Of a stretch of DNA of 64,000 bases, positions 1 through 8,804 are shown in pieces (position 1 is the stretch's first letter; each line of letters begins with the position of its first letter). Made by a program: the position numbers and the translations under genes. The stretch lies in assembly GCA_015060695.1 (NCBI GenBank), contig SUYA01000006.1, positions 1 to 64,000 on the forward strand, written 5' to 3'. Source of the DNA: Mediterranea massiliensis. GTDB taxonomy: Bacteria > Bacteroidota > Bacteroidia > Bacteroidales > Bacteroidaceae. The notes under the pieces were generated by a model. That model ran no database searches and had not been told where the DNA came from. It worked only from the letters and a program-made list of their open reading frames with translations.

Positions 1-276
1 TTTGGCTTGTGCAACACCATCTCCATTGTCATAGCTGTCATCGGCAATGTTGTTATTGCCTCGGCTATCATCGTCATTGTTGTCGCTTGTAGGCAAATCG
101 CCTTCGAGCACGGCATCCATTGTTTTTTCTGCGGTGCGTTCCACCTTTTGCTCGATTTTCCGTTTTGCCACATCTTCTACTTTCTTGCCCAATTTCTTCA
201 AGAAACCTTGTGCGCTTACTTCCGCTGTGCCGCCCATAGCTACGAGCACCATCAGCAACATAACCAATCTTTTCAT
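1..276 (-). CDS. Small secreted protein, C-terminus cut by window edge
   Basis: The reading frame is open on the minus strand from an ATG at 276 to the left edge, giving 92 codons. It starts with a clear signal peptide (MKRLVMLLMVLVAMGG, then a cleavage region ending in SAQG). A lysine/glutamate-rich stretch that should form an amphipathic helix follows (FLKKLGKKVEDVAKRKIEQK), and then an Asp/Asn-rich linker. The start of the protein recalls Bacteroidetes secreted proteins of unknown function such as the DUF4412 type, but that is only an impression because the C-terminal part is missing. A good promoter lies at 324-353, with four copies of a 13-bp motif upstream of it, so expression is probably activated by a regulator. 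No function can be assigned. Confidence 0.7.
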   Translation of the reverse strand, partial: MKRLVMLLMVLVAMGGTAEVSAQGFLKKLGKKVEDVAKRKIEQKVERTAEKTMDAVLEGDLPTSDNNDDDSRGNNNIADDSYDNGDGVAQAK

Positions 277-323
277 ACGTTCTTTCTATTTATAGAATTA
301 ATAATCTTTCTTGAAACCGAGAG

Positions 324-353
324 CAAAATTAGTAGCCCTGTCATACTGTGCAA
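324..353 (-). promoter_or_regulatory. Bacteroides-type promoter of the secreted protein
   Basis: Read on the minus strand, TAATTTTG (324-331) matches the TAnnTTTG -7 box. A TTG (351-353) sits 19 bp upstream, the usual -33 spacing. The expected transcription start is near 317, about 40 nt before the ATG at 276. Confidence 0.6.
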
Positions 354-367
354 GAAATTAACGATTC

Positions 368-442
368 ATTTATTGACGATAACGGACATCATCAATAAAT
401 AACATGAATCGTCAATGTTTCATGCACGAATCGTCAATAAAT
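368..442. repeat. Four 13-bp motifs upstream of the promoter, likely activator sites
   Basis: The motif ATCGTCAATAAAT occurs at 430-442 (exact), 408-420 (ATCGTCAATGTTT), 388-400 (ATCATCAATAAAT) and inverted at 368-380. The three direct copies start 20 and 22 bp apart, about two helical turns. The inverted pair has a 7-bp spacer. The array begins 14 bp upstream of the -33 box of the minus-strand promoter, where an activator would bind. The adjacent AraC-type regulator is a natural candidate by position only. Confidence 0.55.
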
Positions 443-476
443 CTAAAAGAATATTTTGCGATGAAATGGGGATTTT

Positions 477-1634
477 TTATTCTGCCAGTCTTAACCATTC
501 GGAAGTAGAGACACCAACAGATTTCTTGAATGCACGACAGAATGTGTATTGCGAATTGAAACCACACTGCTCGGCAATGGTTTCGAGGGTATATCCTTTT
601 TGTCTCTTTGCCTTGAGTAAGTCTTTCGACTTCTCAATGCGGAAGCCGTTCACTAAGTCGAAGAATGTTTTCTTCAGAACGGTATTGATGGCTTTCGATA
701 TGTTACGGGAAGGGATGCCGATAGCTTTCGATACTTCGGCCAACGTTAGGTTGGGATTGACATATATTTCCGAAGTCTTTAAGTATTCCTCTACCTCTTG
801 AGCATATTTTTCCAGCAATGTATCCTCGTCTTTTACGGGTAGTTGCAGTGCCTCGTCGAATACTTTTATTTCTTCTTCGCTCACGCCTGCTTGTTCGTTC
901 AAGGCTATTATAGAACTGCGGCGGTAAGCATGAGTGTGTTCCAATTCCTGATAAATTAAATAGCCCATCGCAACAACATTGATGAAATAGAAGAAGCGAA
1001 AACCACCCAAAGGATCGAAGTGACTGCCCACCATTGCTGCCACTATTAGGATGCCGACGAAAGTAATGAAGCGTGGAATCCACACTTTGCCCGAAAGCTC
1101 TGGTTGCGAGAAGTTACTGAAGATATACTGTTTTACTTGACGGAGGTAACGGAATATCAGGTAGAAGTAAACAACCAACTGTATCAAAAGCGTTAGAAAG
1201 TTTACTGCTGTAAGCAGGGAACGGAAGCCGGCTACCCGTTCGACAGAAAAGTTCTTTATTTCTTCTGACGGCAAATTGCAAAGATGGAAGGCTACCAAAG
1301 TGCCGAAAGCCACGGCTGGTAGGAAGTGTATCAAGACGGAATAACGGAAACGGTAGCGAGGATTGAATGCCCGATGTGCCAAAAGAAACATGAAGGGCAT
1401 CAATGTCAGGTTAATCGAATAGGCAATGGGAGCTATCAACAAAGCGATGGCGTTATATTCTAAGAAACCACATGCATTATAAATATAGTCGGGGAGTGTG
1501 GTGGTGAAGATAATAAATGCCGCATAACTGCTTTCGCCTTTGAAGCGGGTAGCCAGCATCAAGATAAACGCCAACCCTATGAGCAGGACAATGGCGAGTG
1601 TATGGAAGAGGAATATGAACATATCGTAACCCAT
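477..1634 (-). CDS. Membrane-anchored AraC-family transcriptional regulator
   Basis: The roughly 385-residue protein has about seven hydrophobic segments in its first 240 residues. A linker follows, and then a C-terminal AraC-type double helix-turn-helix over about the last 95 residues, with the second helix region around LETIAEQCGFNSQYTFCRAF. It should sense a signal at or in the inner membrane and bind DNA directly. The next gene upstream (2057-3175) is a paralog with the same order of parts, and both begin MGYDxFI. That shared start is why I chose the ATG at 1634 over the one at 1643. It is transcribed from a promoter about 260 bp upstream through a structured leader. The signal sensed is unknown. 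Confidence 0.85.
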   Translation of the reverse strand: MGYDMFIFLFHTLAIVLLIGLAFILMLATRFKGESSYAAFIIFTTTLPDYIYNACGFLEYNAIALLIAPIAYSINLTLMPFMFLLAHRAFNPRYRFRYSVLIHFLPAVAFGTLVAFHLCNLPSEEIKNFSVERVAGFRSLLTAVNFLTLLIQLVVYFYLIFRYLRQVKQYIFSNFSQPELSGKVWIPRFITFVGILIVAAMVGSHFDPLGGFRFFYFINVVAMGYLIYQELEHTHAYRRSSIIALNEQAGVSEEEIKVFDEALQLPVKDEDTLLEKYAQEVEEYLKTSEIYVNPNLTLAEVSKAIGIPSRNISKAINTVLKKTFFDLVNGFRIEKSKDLLKAKRQKGYTLETIAEQCGFNSQYTFCRAFKKSVGVSTSEWLRLAE

Positions 1635-1659
1635 AGCTTGCATAATTTATAGATATAGA

Positions 1660-1897
1660 AAGCGTGGCCCATTCACTTGTCTTATGAAAGCAGGTTCTGG
1701 TAAAACCCTCGGACTAAAACAAGCAACGGTCCACGCATTCGATATATACGACAGGTCTCCGGTGGAAACATGAAGATATAACAAACTACGTGAAGAGTCG
1801 GCCTATTCTCGTCCTGTAAATTTACCAGATTCGCTTTCAGAGAATGAAGCTAAAACTTCCCAATATATCTAATATAGAACTTTCCCTTGCGGGAAAG
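1660..1897 (-). ncRNA. Structured leader RNA or small RNA upstream of the AraC-type gene
   Basis: A -7 box at 1903-1910 points into a roughly 240-nt untranslated stretch. The RNA opens with a perfect 7-bp hairpin with a four-base loop (1880-1897). A long-range stem joins 1697-1704 to 1821-1828 (8 bp) and 1686-1691 to 1833-1838 (6 bp), with a possible outer 5-bp stem 1670-1674/1842-1846. A second hairpin pairs 1662-1670 with 1728-1736 and 1676-1680 with 1719-1723. It encloses one strand of the long-range stem, so the two would form a pseudoknot or be alternatives. I do not recognise a known riboswitch class. It could be a regulatory leader, or a separate RNA ending before the gene. Confidence 0.45.
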
Positions 1898-1902
1898 CAT
1901 TG

Positions 1903-1934
1903 CAAAGATAGGCAATTATTCAGACAATGGGAAA
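1903..1934 (-). promoter_or_regulatory. Promoter for the structured leader and AraC-type gene
   Basis: On the minus strand TATCTTTG (1903-1910) is an exact -7 box, and TTTC (1931-1934) lies 20 bp upstream as a one-mismatch -33 box. Transcription should start just before the 1880-1897 hairpin. Confidence 0.6.
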
Positions 1935-2056
1935 GGTTTTTTGACTCTTTTTTAGACCGCTGCTATCTTTTTCTATTATGCAAAGGAATATAAAAAACGA
2001 AATATTAAGAACTTTTTTGTTTGAAAGAAGTACGAAAAACAGATGTTTGGACTGAA

Positions 2057-3175
2057 TTATTCTTTCTCTAACCAGGCAGCTGGGGTTTCCCCAGTGATTT
2101 TTTTGAAAACCATGTAAAAGGTGGAACGCGAACGAAAACCGCAATCGGTATAGATGCTGTCGATGTTGTATCCTGATGCATTCAGTTCTCGCAAGCGACG
2201 CTTCGCTTCTTCGATGCGCATTCGGTTGACAAACTCGAAGAAGTTGCAGCCCAAATATCCGTTGATGGAACGGGACAGGGTACGTTGTGGAATATTGACC
2301 TCTTTGGCAAAAAGAGCCAATGAAATGTCGGGACGTAAGTAGGATTTCGTCTCGGACATGTGTCGCGATGCAACTTCACATACTTCCTTCATTTGATTGT
2401 CACTCATCAAAGGAACGGAAGGTGATTCGGGTTCATTGGACATCGGCTTCTCGGTTTCTATTATTTGTTGAGCAATCGGCATTACCGGATGGGCAATGGT
2501 ATTATAAACTAAATAGAACATGGCTACCACATTCAATATCTGGATGAGCCAAGCATCGGTGCGAGGCCAAATGGCATAACATACCATAACGATGACGAAC
2601 AAACCGGCAAAGAGATATTCAAAGACAATAATCCACTCCTTCTGCATCCATTCGGCATCCGAGGCCGTATCGTTGATGAGCTTCTTCTTGCGGTGCAGGA
2701 ATCGGAAGATGGCGGTAAAGTAACCCACCATCTGGAGAAAGACAAGAGTAGTATTGACATCTCCTAATAGAGAATCTTCGCCTGTTGTCTCGTATCGGAT
2801 GGAATCAAGCTGCTCTTCGGTTGACATGGACAAACATAGAATCAGACAGGTCAATCCTGGCAATAAATGGAGCAGGTCTAATGGCTTCAGTCGGAATGAT
2901 GGGTCAAAATTCTTCTTAGCAAAGAGCCAAAGCAATGGCATCAGCAGGGTGTTGGCCGAATAGCTGATAGGAAGCATAAAAAGTGAAAAATCGTGCCATC
3001 CCAACATCCGGCTCATATTATAAAGGTACACGGGAACGTTGGGTAGCACAATAATGGCAGCCGCATATCCGCTTTCTCCACGAAAGCGAGTGGCCGTTAG
3101 TAATATTATTGCCAGTACCATCAATAGGATGATGCTGGAAGAATTGACGGTAAGTATAAAATTATCGTATCCCAT
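2057..3175 (-). CDS. Membrane-anchored AraC-family transcriptional regulator, paralog
   Basis: This protein of about 372 residues has the same architecture as its neighbour at 477-1634: several membrane-spanning segments, a variable linker, and a C-terminal AraC-type DNA-binding domain (IDSIYTDCGFRSRSTFYMVF near the end). The two probably arose by tandem duplication and have diverged widely. The start MGYDNFIL matches the neighbour and lies about 20 nt downstream of the expected transcription start. A TAATTTTG -7 box at 3202-3209 supports its own promoter, so the regulators need not be co-transcribed. Its target genes cannot be read from the sequence. Confidence 0.85.
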   Translation of the reverse strand: MGYDNFILTVNSSSIILLMVLAIILLTATRFRGESGYAAAIIVLPNVPVYLYNMSRMLGWHDFSLFMLPISYSANTLLMPLLWLFAKKNFDPSFRLKPLDLLHLLPGLTCLILCLSMSTEEQLDSIRYETTGEDSLLGDVNTTLVFLQMVGYFTAIFRFLHRKKKLINDTASDAEWMQKEWIIVFEYLFAGLFVIVMVCYAIWPRTDAWLIQILNVVAMFYLVYNTIAHPVMPIAQQIIETEKPMSNEPESPSVPLMSDNQMKEVCEVASRHMSETKSYLRPDISLALFAKEVNIPQRTLSRSINGYLGCNFFEFVNRMRIEEAKRRLRELNASGYNIDSIYTDCGFRSRSTFYMVFKKITGETPAAWLEKE

Positions 3176-3201
3176 CTTAACTCTATTCATCTATTGCGGC
3201 A

Positions 3202-3209
3202 CAAAATTA
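3202..3209 (-). promoter_or_regulatory. -7 box of the second AraC-type regulator
   Basis: TAATTTTG on the minus strand fits TAnnTTTG and sits about 27 nt before the chosen ATG at 3175. No clear -33 box is seen. Confidence 0.4.
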
Positions 3210-3267
3210 ATTAAAACTCAAGAAATAACATTATTCTTATTATTCTTTTCTTTGAGTTTATTGAAAA

Positions 3268-3310
3268 CTAAAAATCCTGAATAGGCTCAATCGCTATTCA
3301 GGATTTTTAG
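3268..3310 (-). terminator. Intrinsic terminator of malQ
   Basis: A perfect 17-bp inverted repeat (3268-3284 with 3294-3310) encloses a 9-base loop. Read on the minus strand it ends in a T-rich run just after malQ stops at 3330. Confidence 0.8.
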
Positions 3311-3329
3311 TTGTATAATTTATAGAAGT

Positions 3330-6023
3330 TTATCGTTCGCTTTGACTTATCAGGCTGATGATTTTTTCATTCGAAGAGTCGGCTTTCATTAGTTCTTCCA
3401 ACGTCAGATGCATGCGATAACGCCAATAGTGTCGTGGGTTGGCCGGCACGTTGATGCGTTCGCCTTGAACATCGGGATTACGCCATTGTCCGTCCATAGA
3501 CATCCAGTCTTGTAGCGAGAGGATGCAGAGAATGGCATTGCTGTATAGGTGAGCGCTGACTACTTGTTCGCAAATCTCAGGTGTAGCTACGTTTGGAGCT
3601 ACTCCCCAACGTCCTAATACTTGGTTGAAGAATTGTTGCGTTTGTTGAGCATCTTCTTCCCACCAACCACGCAGGGTGGACATGTCGTGGGTGGAGATGG
3701 TGCAAACCGAACGGTAAGGATACCATTCCGGATGACCGAATGCTTGTGACGGGTCTTTGGGCATGCGTTGTATTTCCAATGAAAGGATGCGCAATTCGTT
3801 CATTACACCGGCCACACAGTCGGGAATCATACCTAAGTCTTCACCACATACCAGCATGCGGGTGCTTTGTGTTAGTTGAGGAAGTTTCTTCATGGCTTGA
3901 GCACCCCAGAAGTCGTTGTGGCGATGGTAGTAGTAATGGTTGTACAGGCGATTGAAAGCAGACTTTTCCCAATCGTTCAAAGCACGGTAGATGTAGTCGT
4001 TCTGAACGCTGATGCGGGGATGATACATATTGGGATTGGTGCGGTCGGGTACAAACAACACGTTGCTAATCAGTGCATAGAGTCCGTCGCGAATCCAAAT
4101 GCTGTCTTCGTCGTTCTTTCCGGCAAAGAAGGCTTCCACTTTGCGTTGGGTATCGAATTCTGGCTTCATTTCATATACTTCCCACTTGTTGGTAGTATTG
4201 AGGAATGTCTCTTTCACATAGTCGGTATGTTTTCCGAACATCTCGCCCAAGAAGTATTCGTGAATATATGGTTTCAGGAAGAATTCGTCGCGGAACTGTA
4301 GCCCGTAGCTTTCAATCTCTTCGCGAGACATGGGCAACGAGGGAACGAATTGTCCCAATAACCCGTGTACTGAGTGCATCGGAATTTCCCAAATGCGGAA
4401 GAAGCCCAAGATGTGGTCTATGCGATAGGCATCGAAGTATTCGCTCATTTTAGAGAAACGCTTCATCCACCAAGCATAGCCGTCTTGTTCCATTACGTCC
4501 CAGTTGTAAGTGGGGAATCCCCAGTTTTGTCCGTTGGCCGAGAAGTCATCGGGCGGTGCACCCGCTTGGCCGTTAAGGTTGAAGTAGTGAGGCTCTTTCC
4601 AGGCTTCTACGCTGTTGCGGCTGATGCCAATAGGGATGTCTCCTTTCAATACTACTCCATGTTTGCGGGCATGTTGGGTAGCTGCCAACAGTTGCAAATG
4701 TAGATTGTACTGAATGTAGTAATAGATGGCAATGTGTGGATACTCCTTGTTGCTGGGTTGGCACAAGGCTTCAATCTCTGCAGCATCGTAAGTGCTATAG
4801 CGAGGCCATTGGCGGAAGTTAGGGGTTTTGTAGGCATCGCGCAGGTAACTGAATGCAGCATATGGTTTCAACCATTCTTGGTTGTTTTTAAAGAATTTCT
4901 GGAATTCGTCGCTGCTTAATACCTTGTTACCTTCTTGTTTAAATATTAGTCGGAAATATTCCCATTTGGTTTGATTTACAGCCTCGTAGTCCACGGTGGC
5001 CAGCTCATTCAGTTCTTTTTGGCGTTTATTAAATTCAGCCATCTTCTTCTTGTCTTTCAGTACGCCCAATTGTTTGATGTCGGTGTACATGGGGTGGAAA
5101 GCATAGATAGAGATGCTGTTGTAAGGATAGGAGTCTGTCCAACTGTGTGTCATGGTTGTGTCGTTGATAGGCAGAATCTGTACGGCTCTTTGGTTTGTTT
5201 TTACCGCCCAGTCAATCATTTGTTTCAAATCTCCGAAGTCGCCAACACCGAAACTCTTTTCCGAGCGTAATGAGAAAATGGGAATAGCTACTCCTGCACC
5301 TTTCCATGTCGGTAAGTCAAAGTAAACATAACGGTCACTGATGACCAATGTTTCATTGGCTTCCAGTTGTGGGTCAGTCATGTAACGGTTAGGATTGTTT
5401 TCCCATGCTACGGCACATTTCTCTTTCTTATTGTAGAGTACAAATTTATACTCCATGGGGAATGTCAGTTTGTTGGCATCTATATCCAATTGCCATTCAG
5501 GGAAAGTGGCATCACTCATTACCAATGCTTGCTCTGGATTCCAATCGCCCAATGCCGGTTGGTTCCCACAGATAGCCAGACAATGGTTACTGTCAATGCA
5601 CGGAGCGTAAGCCTTTAGCAAAAGACTGCATTTATGGTTTTTAGGAGCCACCATGCGTTTGTGGCGGGCTAATAGCGACTCGGTGAATGCCGAAGTGTAG
5701 AAGTATTGTTGTTCGGGTATGTTCTTCCAACAATCTTCAATGCGATAAACTTTTTTGTTGTTACTAGACAAATGAAGAGTTCGGGGTATGCTGTTCCATT
5801 CAGTCCTTATCGGACTACCGTTTCGGTATATGTGATAACTATATTGGATACAACCCTCTGCAGGAATAGCGATTTCCGTGTTTAATGACCAATGAACACC
5901 ATCGATGGTTTGTAAAGCGATGGCTTGTTCGGCAGAATCTCCTCCCAATTCGGGGATATTACCTTTGATTCTGACTTCTTCGCCCCAATTGGTGCGATAC
6001 TCAATGTTAAAAACTAATGTCAT
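3330..6023 (-). CDS. malQ: 4-alpha-glucanotransferase (GH77) with two N-terminal starch-binding domains
   Basis: The 897-residue enzyme moves alpha-1,4-glucan segments between maltodextrins in the cytoplasm and releases glucose. Two CBM20-like domains lie at about 1-110 and 130-240, followed by the GH77 barrel from about 255. The catalytic residues are visible: nucleophile Asp in YRIDHILGFFR (about 536), acid/base Glu in CGEDLGMIP (about 729), and the transition-state Asp in STHDMSTLRGWW (about 779). There is no signal peptide. This long form with tandem CBM20 domains is usual in Bacteroidetes and plant DPE2. It stands alone between two strong hairpins. A near-consensus -7 box (TATTTTG, one base short) occurs upstream. 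Confidence 0.95.
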   Translation of the reverse strand: MTLVFNIEYRTNWGEEVRIKGNIPELGGDSAEQAIALQTIDGVHWSLNTEIAIPAEGCIQYSYHIYRNGSPIRTEWNSIPRTLHLSSNNKKVYRIEDCWKNIPEQQYFYTSAFTESLLARHKRMVAPKNHKCSLLLKAYAPCIDSNHCLAICGNQPALGDWNPEQALVMSDATFPEWQLDIDANKLTFPMEYKFVLYNKKEKCAVAWENNPNRYMTDPQLEANETLVISDRYVYFDLPTWKGAGVAIPIFSLRSEKSFGVGDFGDLKQMIDWAVKTNQRAVQILPINDTTMTHSWTDSYPYNSISIYAFHPMYTDIKQLGVLKDKKKMAEFNKRQKELNELATVDYEAVNQTKWEYFRLIFKQEGNKVLSSDEFQKFFKNNQEWLKPYAAFSYLRDAYKTPNFRQWPRYSTYDAAEIEALCQPSNKEYPHIAIYYYIQYNLHLQLLAATQHARKHGVVLKGDIPIGISRNSVEAWKEPHYFNLNGQAGAPPDDFSANGQNWGFPTYNWDVMEQDGYAWWMKRFSKMSEYFDAYRIDHILGFFRIWEIPMHSVHGLLGQFVPSLPMSREEIESYGLQFRDEFFLKPYIHEYFLGEMFGKHTDYVKETFLNTTNKWEVYEMKPEFDTQRKVEAFFAGKNDEDSIWIRDGLYALISNVLFVPDRTNPNMYHPRISVQNDYIYRALNDWEKSAFNRLYNHYYYHRHNDFWGAQAMKKLPQLTQSTRMLVCGEDLGMIPDCVAGVMNELRILSLEIQRMPKDPSQAFGHPEWYPYRSVCTISTHDMSTLRGWWEEDAQQTQQFFNQVLGRWGVAPNVATPEICEQVVSAHLYSNAILCILSLQDWMSMDGQWRNPDVQGERINVPANPRHYWRYRMHLTLEELMKADSSNEKIISLISQSER

Positions 6024-6047
6024 ATATAATGTTTTTTATAGAATGCA

Positions 6048-6106
6048 AAATAGCTGCAATAACTACGCAAGTATAAATACTTTTCTTCATAGTTTTGCAG
6101 CTATTT
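6048..6106 (-). terminator. Long stem-loop terminator after nrdJ
   Basis: AAATAGCTGCAA (6048-6059) pairs perfectly with 6095-6106. The stem continues as AACTA/TAGTT (6061-6065/6090-6094) after a one-base bulge, giving 17 bp. It lies between the nrdJ stop at 6157 and the malQ start. Confidence 0.65.
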
Positions 6107-6156
6107 ATTTGTAAGTCTGCTAATTTCCTATGCAAACGTTTGTGACTGTGTTGCTT

Positions 6157-8730
6157 TTATCCGCAACGTGAAGCACCGCAAGTGGTACAGATGAGGCAAC
6201 CTTCTTGATAAACCAACGTCTCATTTCCGCAGTTCGGACACTTCTTGCCTTTGGCTTCGGTTCCATCCATGACGTATTTTTTCAAGGCGCGTTCTACACC
6301 ATTTTTCCAAGTGTTGATACTTTCACTGTCTAATGATAACGAACTAACCAATTTCATTACCTGTTCGATAGGCATACGATAGCGTAATACACCGGAGATG
6401 AGTTTGGCGTAATTCCAGAATTCTTTATTGAATTTTTCAGAAAGTCCTTCAATGGTTACTTTGTATCCTCGTTTATTTTCAAATTGGAAGTCGTAGCGTG
6501 TATTGTCATTTTCGTCCTTGTTCTTAATGATGTAACCCGAAACAACACTCTTCGGTAAGATAATGCCTTCATCATCGTCTAACACACCGGTAAAGATTTC
6601 GTAAGGATGTCCGTCTAACAAACCGACGAATGCTACCCATTTCTCTTTGTTGTTTTGGAAACGTACCACATCGGCGACAAGAGTACGTGGACGAACTTCT
6701 ACAACTGTAGGAGGTTTGCAAGGAGGTAATTCTTCTTTCTTGTCGTTTTTGGTTGAAATCAATACACCCGATCGAGAACCGTCGCGATAGACTGTACAGC
6801 CTTTACAGCCAGATTGCCAAGCCTCTATGTAGAGGCGATTTACCAATTCTTCGTCCACGTTGTTGGGCAGATTGATGGTAACACTGATGGAGTGGTCAAC
6901 CCATTTCTGGATGCGACCTTGCATCCTTACTTTCATTAGCCAATCAACATCGTTTGAAGTGGCTTTATAATAAGGTGACTTTTCTACTAAAGCATCTACT
7001 TCTTCTTGACTGTACTTCTTGTTTGGATTTAATCCCTGTGCTTCCATCCATGTGGTAAATTTAGGATGGAAAACGATGTATTCTTCGAAAGCATCACCGG
7101 TTTCATCCACAAAGTCAACGTGTACATTGGTATCGTTGGGGTTTACTTTGCGGCGGCGTTTGTAAACGGGGAGGAATACTGGTTCGATACCAGAGGTGGT
7201 TTGCGTCATCAAGCTAGTGGTGCCAGTAGGAGCGATAGTTAAGCAAGCAATGTTGCGTCGGCCATATTGCTTCATTTCTTCGTAGAGTTCAGGGTCGGCT
7301 TCACGCAATCGATTGATGAATGGGTTGTTTGCTTCGCGTTCTGCACTATATATTTCGAATGCACCGCGTTCTTTAGCCATTTGTACCGATGAACGGTAAG
7401 CACTTAGAGCGATGGTTTTGTGTACTTCTTCAGAGAAAGCCGTTGCTTCTTCGGTGCCATAGCGCAATCCTAATGCAGCCAACATATCGCCTTCGGCTGT
7501 AATGCCGACACCGGTGCGGCGTCCTTGTCCACTCTTTTTATAGATCTTGTCCCACAATACTCGTTCGGTCTCTTTTACATCGTTGTTTTCAGGGTCAGAG
7601 TTGATTTTCTCCATGATGCGTTCAATCTTTTCCAACTCTAAGTCAATGATGTCATCCATGATGCGTTGGGCTAAAGCCACATGTTTTTTGAACAAGTCAA
7701 AATCGAAATAGGCTTCGGGGGTGAATGGATTTACGACATAGGAATAGAGATTGATTGCTAACAATCGGCATGAGTCGTAGGGGCACAAGGGAATTTCACC
7801 GCAAGGGTTGGTCGATACGGTGCGGTAGCCTAAGTCGGCATAGCAATCGGGCACAGATTCTTTAATGATGGTATCCCAGAACAATACACCCGGTTCGGCA
7901 GATTTCCATGCATTGTGGACAATCTTTTTCCATAAAGCACTGGCATCAATTTCTTTTTTTACTAATGGATTTTCAGAGTGGATGGGATATTGTTGGGTGT
8001 ACGGTTTTCCATCTATTACTGCTTGCATGAAAGCATCGTCTAACTTAACAGATACATTGGCACCGGTTACCTTTCCTTCGGTCATCTTGGCATCAATAAA
8101 TGATTCCGAATCGGGGTGCTTGATAGATACACTGAGCATCAACGCGCCTCGACGACCATCCTGAGCTACTTCACGGGTTGAATTGGAGTAACGTTCCATG
8201 AAAGGAACAATACCGGTGGAAGTAAGCGCTGAATTCTTTACGGGAGAACCTTTTGGACGGATGTGTGATAAGTCGTGTCCTACACCACCGCGGCGTTTCA
8301 TCAGTTGTACTTGTTCTTCATCAACTTTGAAGATAGCACCATAAGAGTCGGCCTCACCATCCACACCGATTACGAAGCAATTAGAAAGCGACGCCACTTG
8401 GAAATTGTTACCGATGCCGGTCATCGGACTTCCTTGGGGCACGATGTATTTGAAATGATCTAACAGAGAGAATAATTCCTCAGCACTGAGAGGATTTTGG
8501 TACTTGGCTTCTATGCGAGCCACTTCGTTGGCTATACGCCAATGCATATCTTCCGGTGACTTTTCATAAATATTGCCGAAAGAGTCTTTTACCGCATACT
8601 TGTTAACCCAAACACGAGCGGCTAATTCATCGCCTTGAAAGTATTGCAACGATGCTTCAAAGGCTTCTTCGTAAGAGTAAGTTTTGTTTTCCACGATGCT
8701 TGTATATTTATAGATTTTGTTTGATTTCAA
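6157..8730 (-). CDS. nrdJ: Adenosylcobalamin-dependent ribonucleotide reductase (class II)
   Basis: The 857-residue enzyme reduces ribonucleotides to deoxyribonucleotides using vitamin B12 as radical source. Visible motifs are the first redox cysteine in LSNCFVIG, the active-site loop NPCGEIPL near residue 308, the glycine-rich RRGGVGHDLSHIR segment, and a C-terminal zinc-ribbon-like four-cysteine module (CPNCG, then CTTCG) ending in SRCG, which probably re-reduces the active site. Length and order fit the class II family. A consensus promoter lies 44-74 bp upstream. No cobalamin riboswitch is seen, which is expected for the B12-using isoform. It works independently of oxygen, useful to an anaerobe that meets oxygen at times. 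Confidence 0.95.
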   Translation of the reverse strand: MKSNKIYKYTSIVENKTYSYEEAFEASLQYFQGDELAARVWVNKYAVKDSFGNIYEKSPEDMHWRIANEVARIEAKYQNPLSAEELFSLLDHFKYIVPQGSPMTGIGNNFQVASLSNCFVIGVDGEADSYGAIFKVDEEQVQLMKRRGGVGHDLSHIRPKGSPVKNSALTSTGIVPFMERYSNSTREVAQDGRRGALMLSVSIKHPDSESFIDAKMTEGKVTGANVSVKLDDAFMQAVIDGKPYTQQYPIHSENPLVKKEIDASALWKKIVHNAWKSAEPGVLFWDTIIKESVPDCYADLGYRTVSTNPCGEIPLCPYDSCRLLAINLYSYVVNPFTPEAYFDFDLFKKHVALAQRIMDDIIDLELEKIERIMEKINSDPENNDVKETERVLWDKIYKKSGQGRRTGVGITAEGDMLAALGLRYGTEEATAFSEEVHKTIALSAYRSSVQMAKERGAFEIYSAEREANNPFINRLREADPELYEEMKQYGRRNIACLTIAPTGTTSLMTQTTSGIEPVFLPVYKRRRKVNPNDTNVHVDFVDETGDAFEEYIVFHPKFTTWMEAQGLNPNKKYSQEEVDALVEKSPYYKATSNDVDWLMKVRMQGRIQKWVDHSISVTINLPNNVDEELVNRLYIEAWQSGCKGCTVYRDGSRSGVLISTKNDKKEELPPCKPPTVVEVRPRTLVADVVRFQNNKEKWVAFVGLLDGHPYEIFTGVLDDDEGIILPKSVVSGYIIKNKDENDNTRYDFQFENKRGYKVTIEGLSEKFNKEFWNYAKLISGVLRYRMPIEQVMKLVSSLSLDSESINTWKNGVERALKKYVMDGTEAKGKKCPNCGNETLVYQEGCLICTTCGASRCG

Positions 8731-8773
8731 GTAAGTTTGTAGAAGTTTTACTTGCCGTTAACAAATTCGTTTG

Positions 8774-8804
8774 CAAAGCTATGAATGTTTTTTGTATTGA
8801 CAAA
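8774..8804 (-). promoter_or_regulatory. Consensus promoter of nrdJ
   Basis: On the minus strand TTTG (8801-8804), 19 bp, then TAGCTTTG (8774-8781) is an exact match to the Bacteroides promoter. The leader is about 37 nt long. The rest of 8731-9037 is AT-rich and also holds the nitroreductase promoter. Confidence 0.75.

Noticed and set aside
7..402. 131-codon plus-strand frame rich in Ile and Val at the left edge
   Set aside because: It is the complement of the secreted-protein gene, whose signal peptide and promoter on the minus strand are far better supported.
6133..6142. Palindrome CAAACGTTTG between malQ and nrdJ, LacI-operator-like
   Set aside because: A 10-bp palindrome is expected many times by chance in 64 kb; no LacI-type gene is nearby and it is not repeated.
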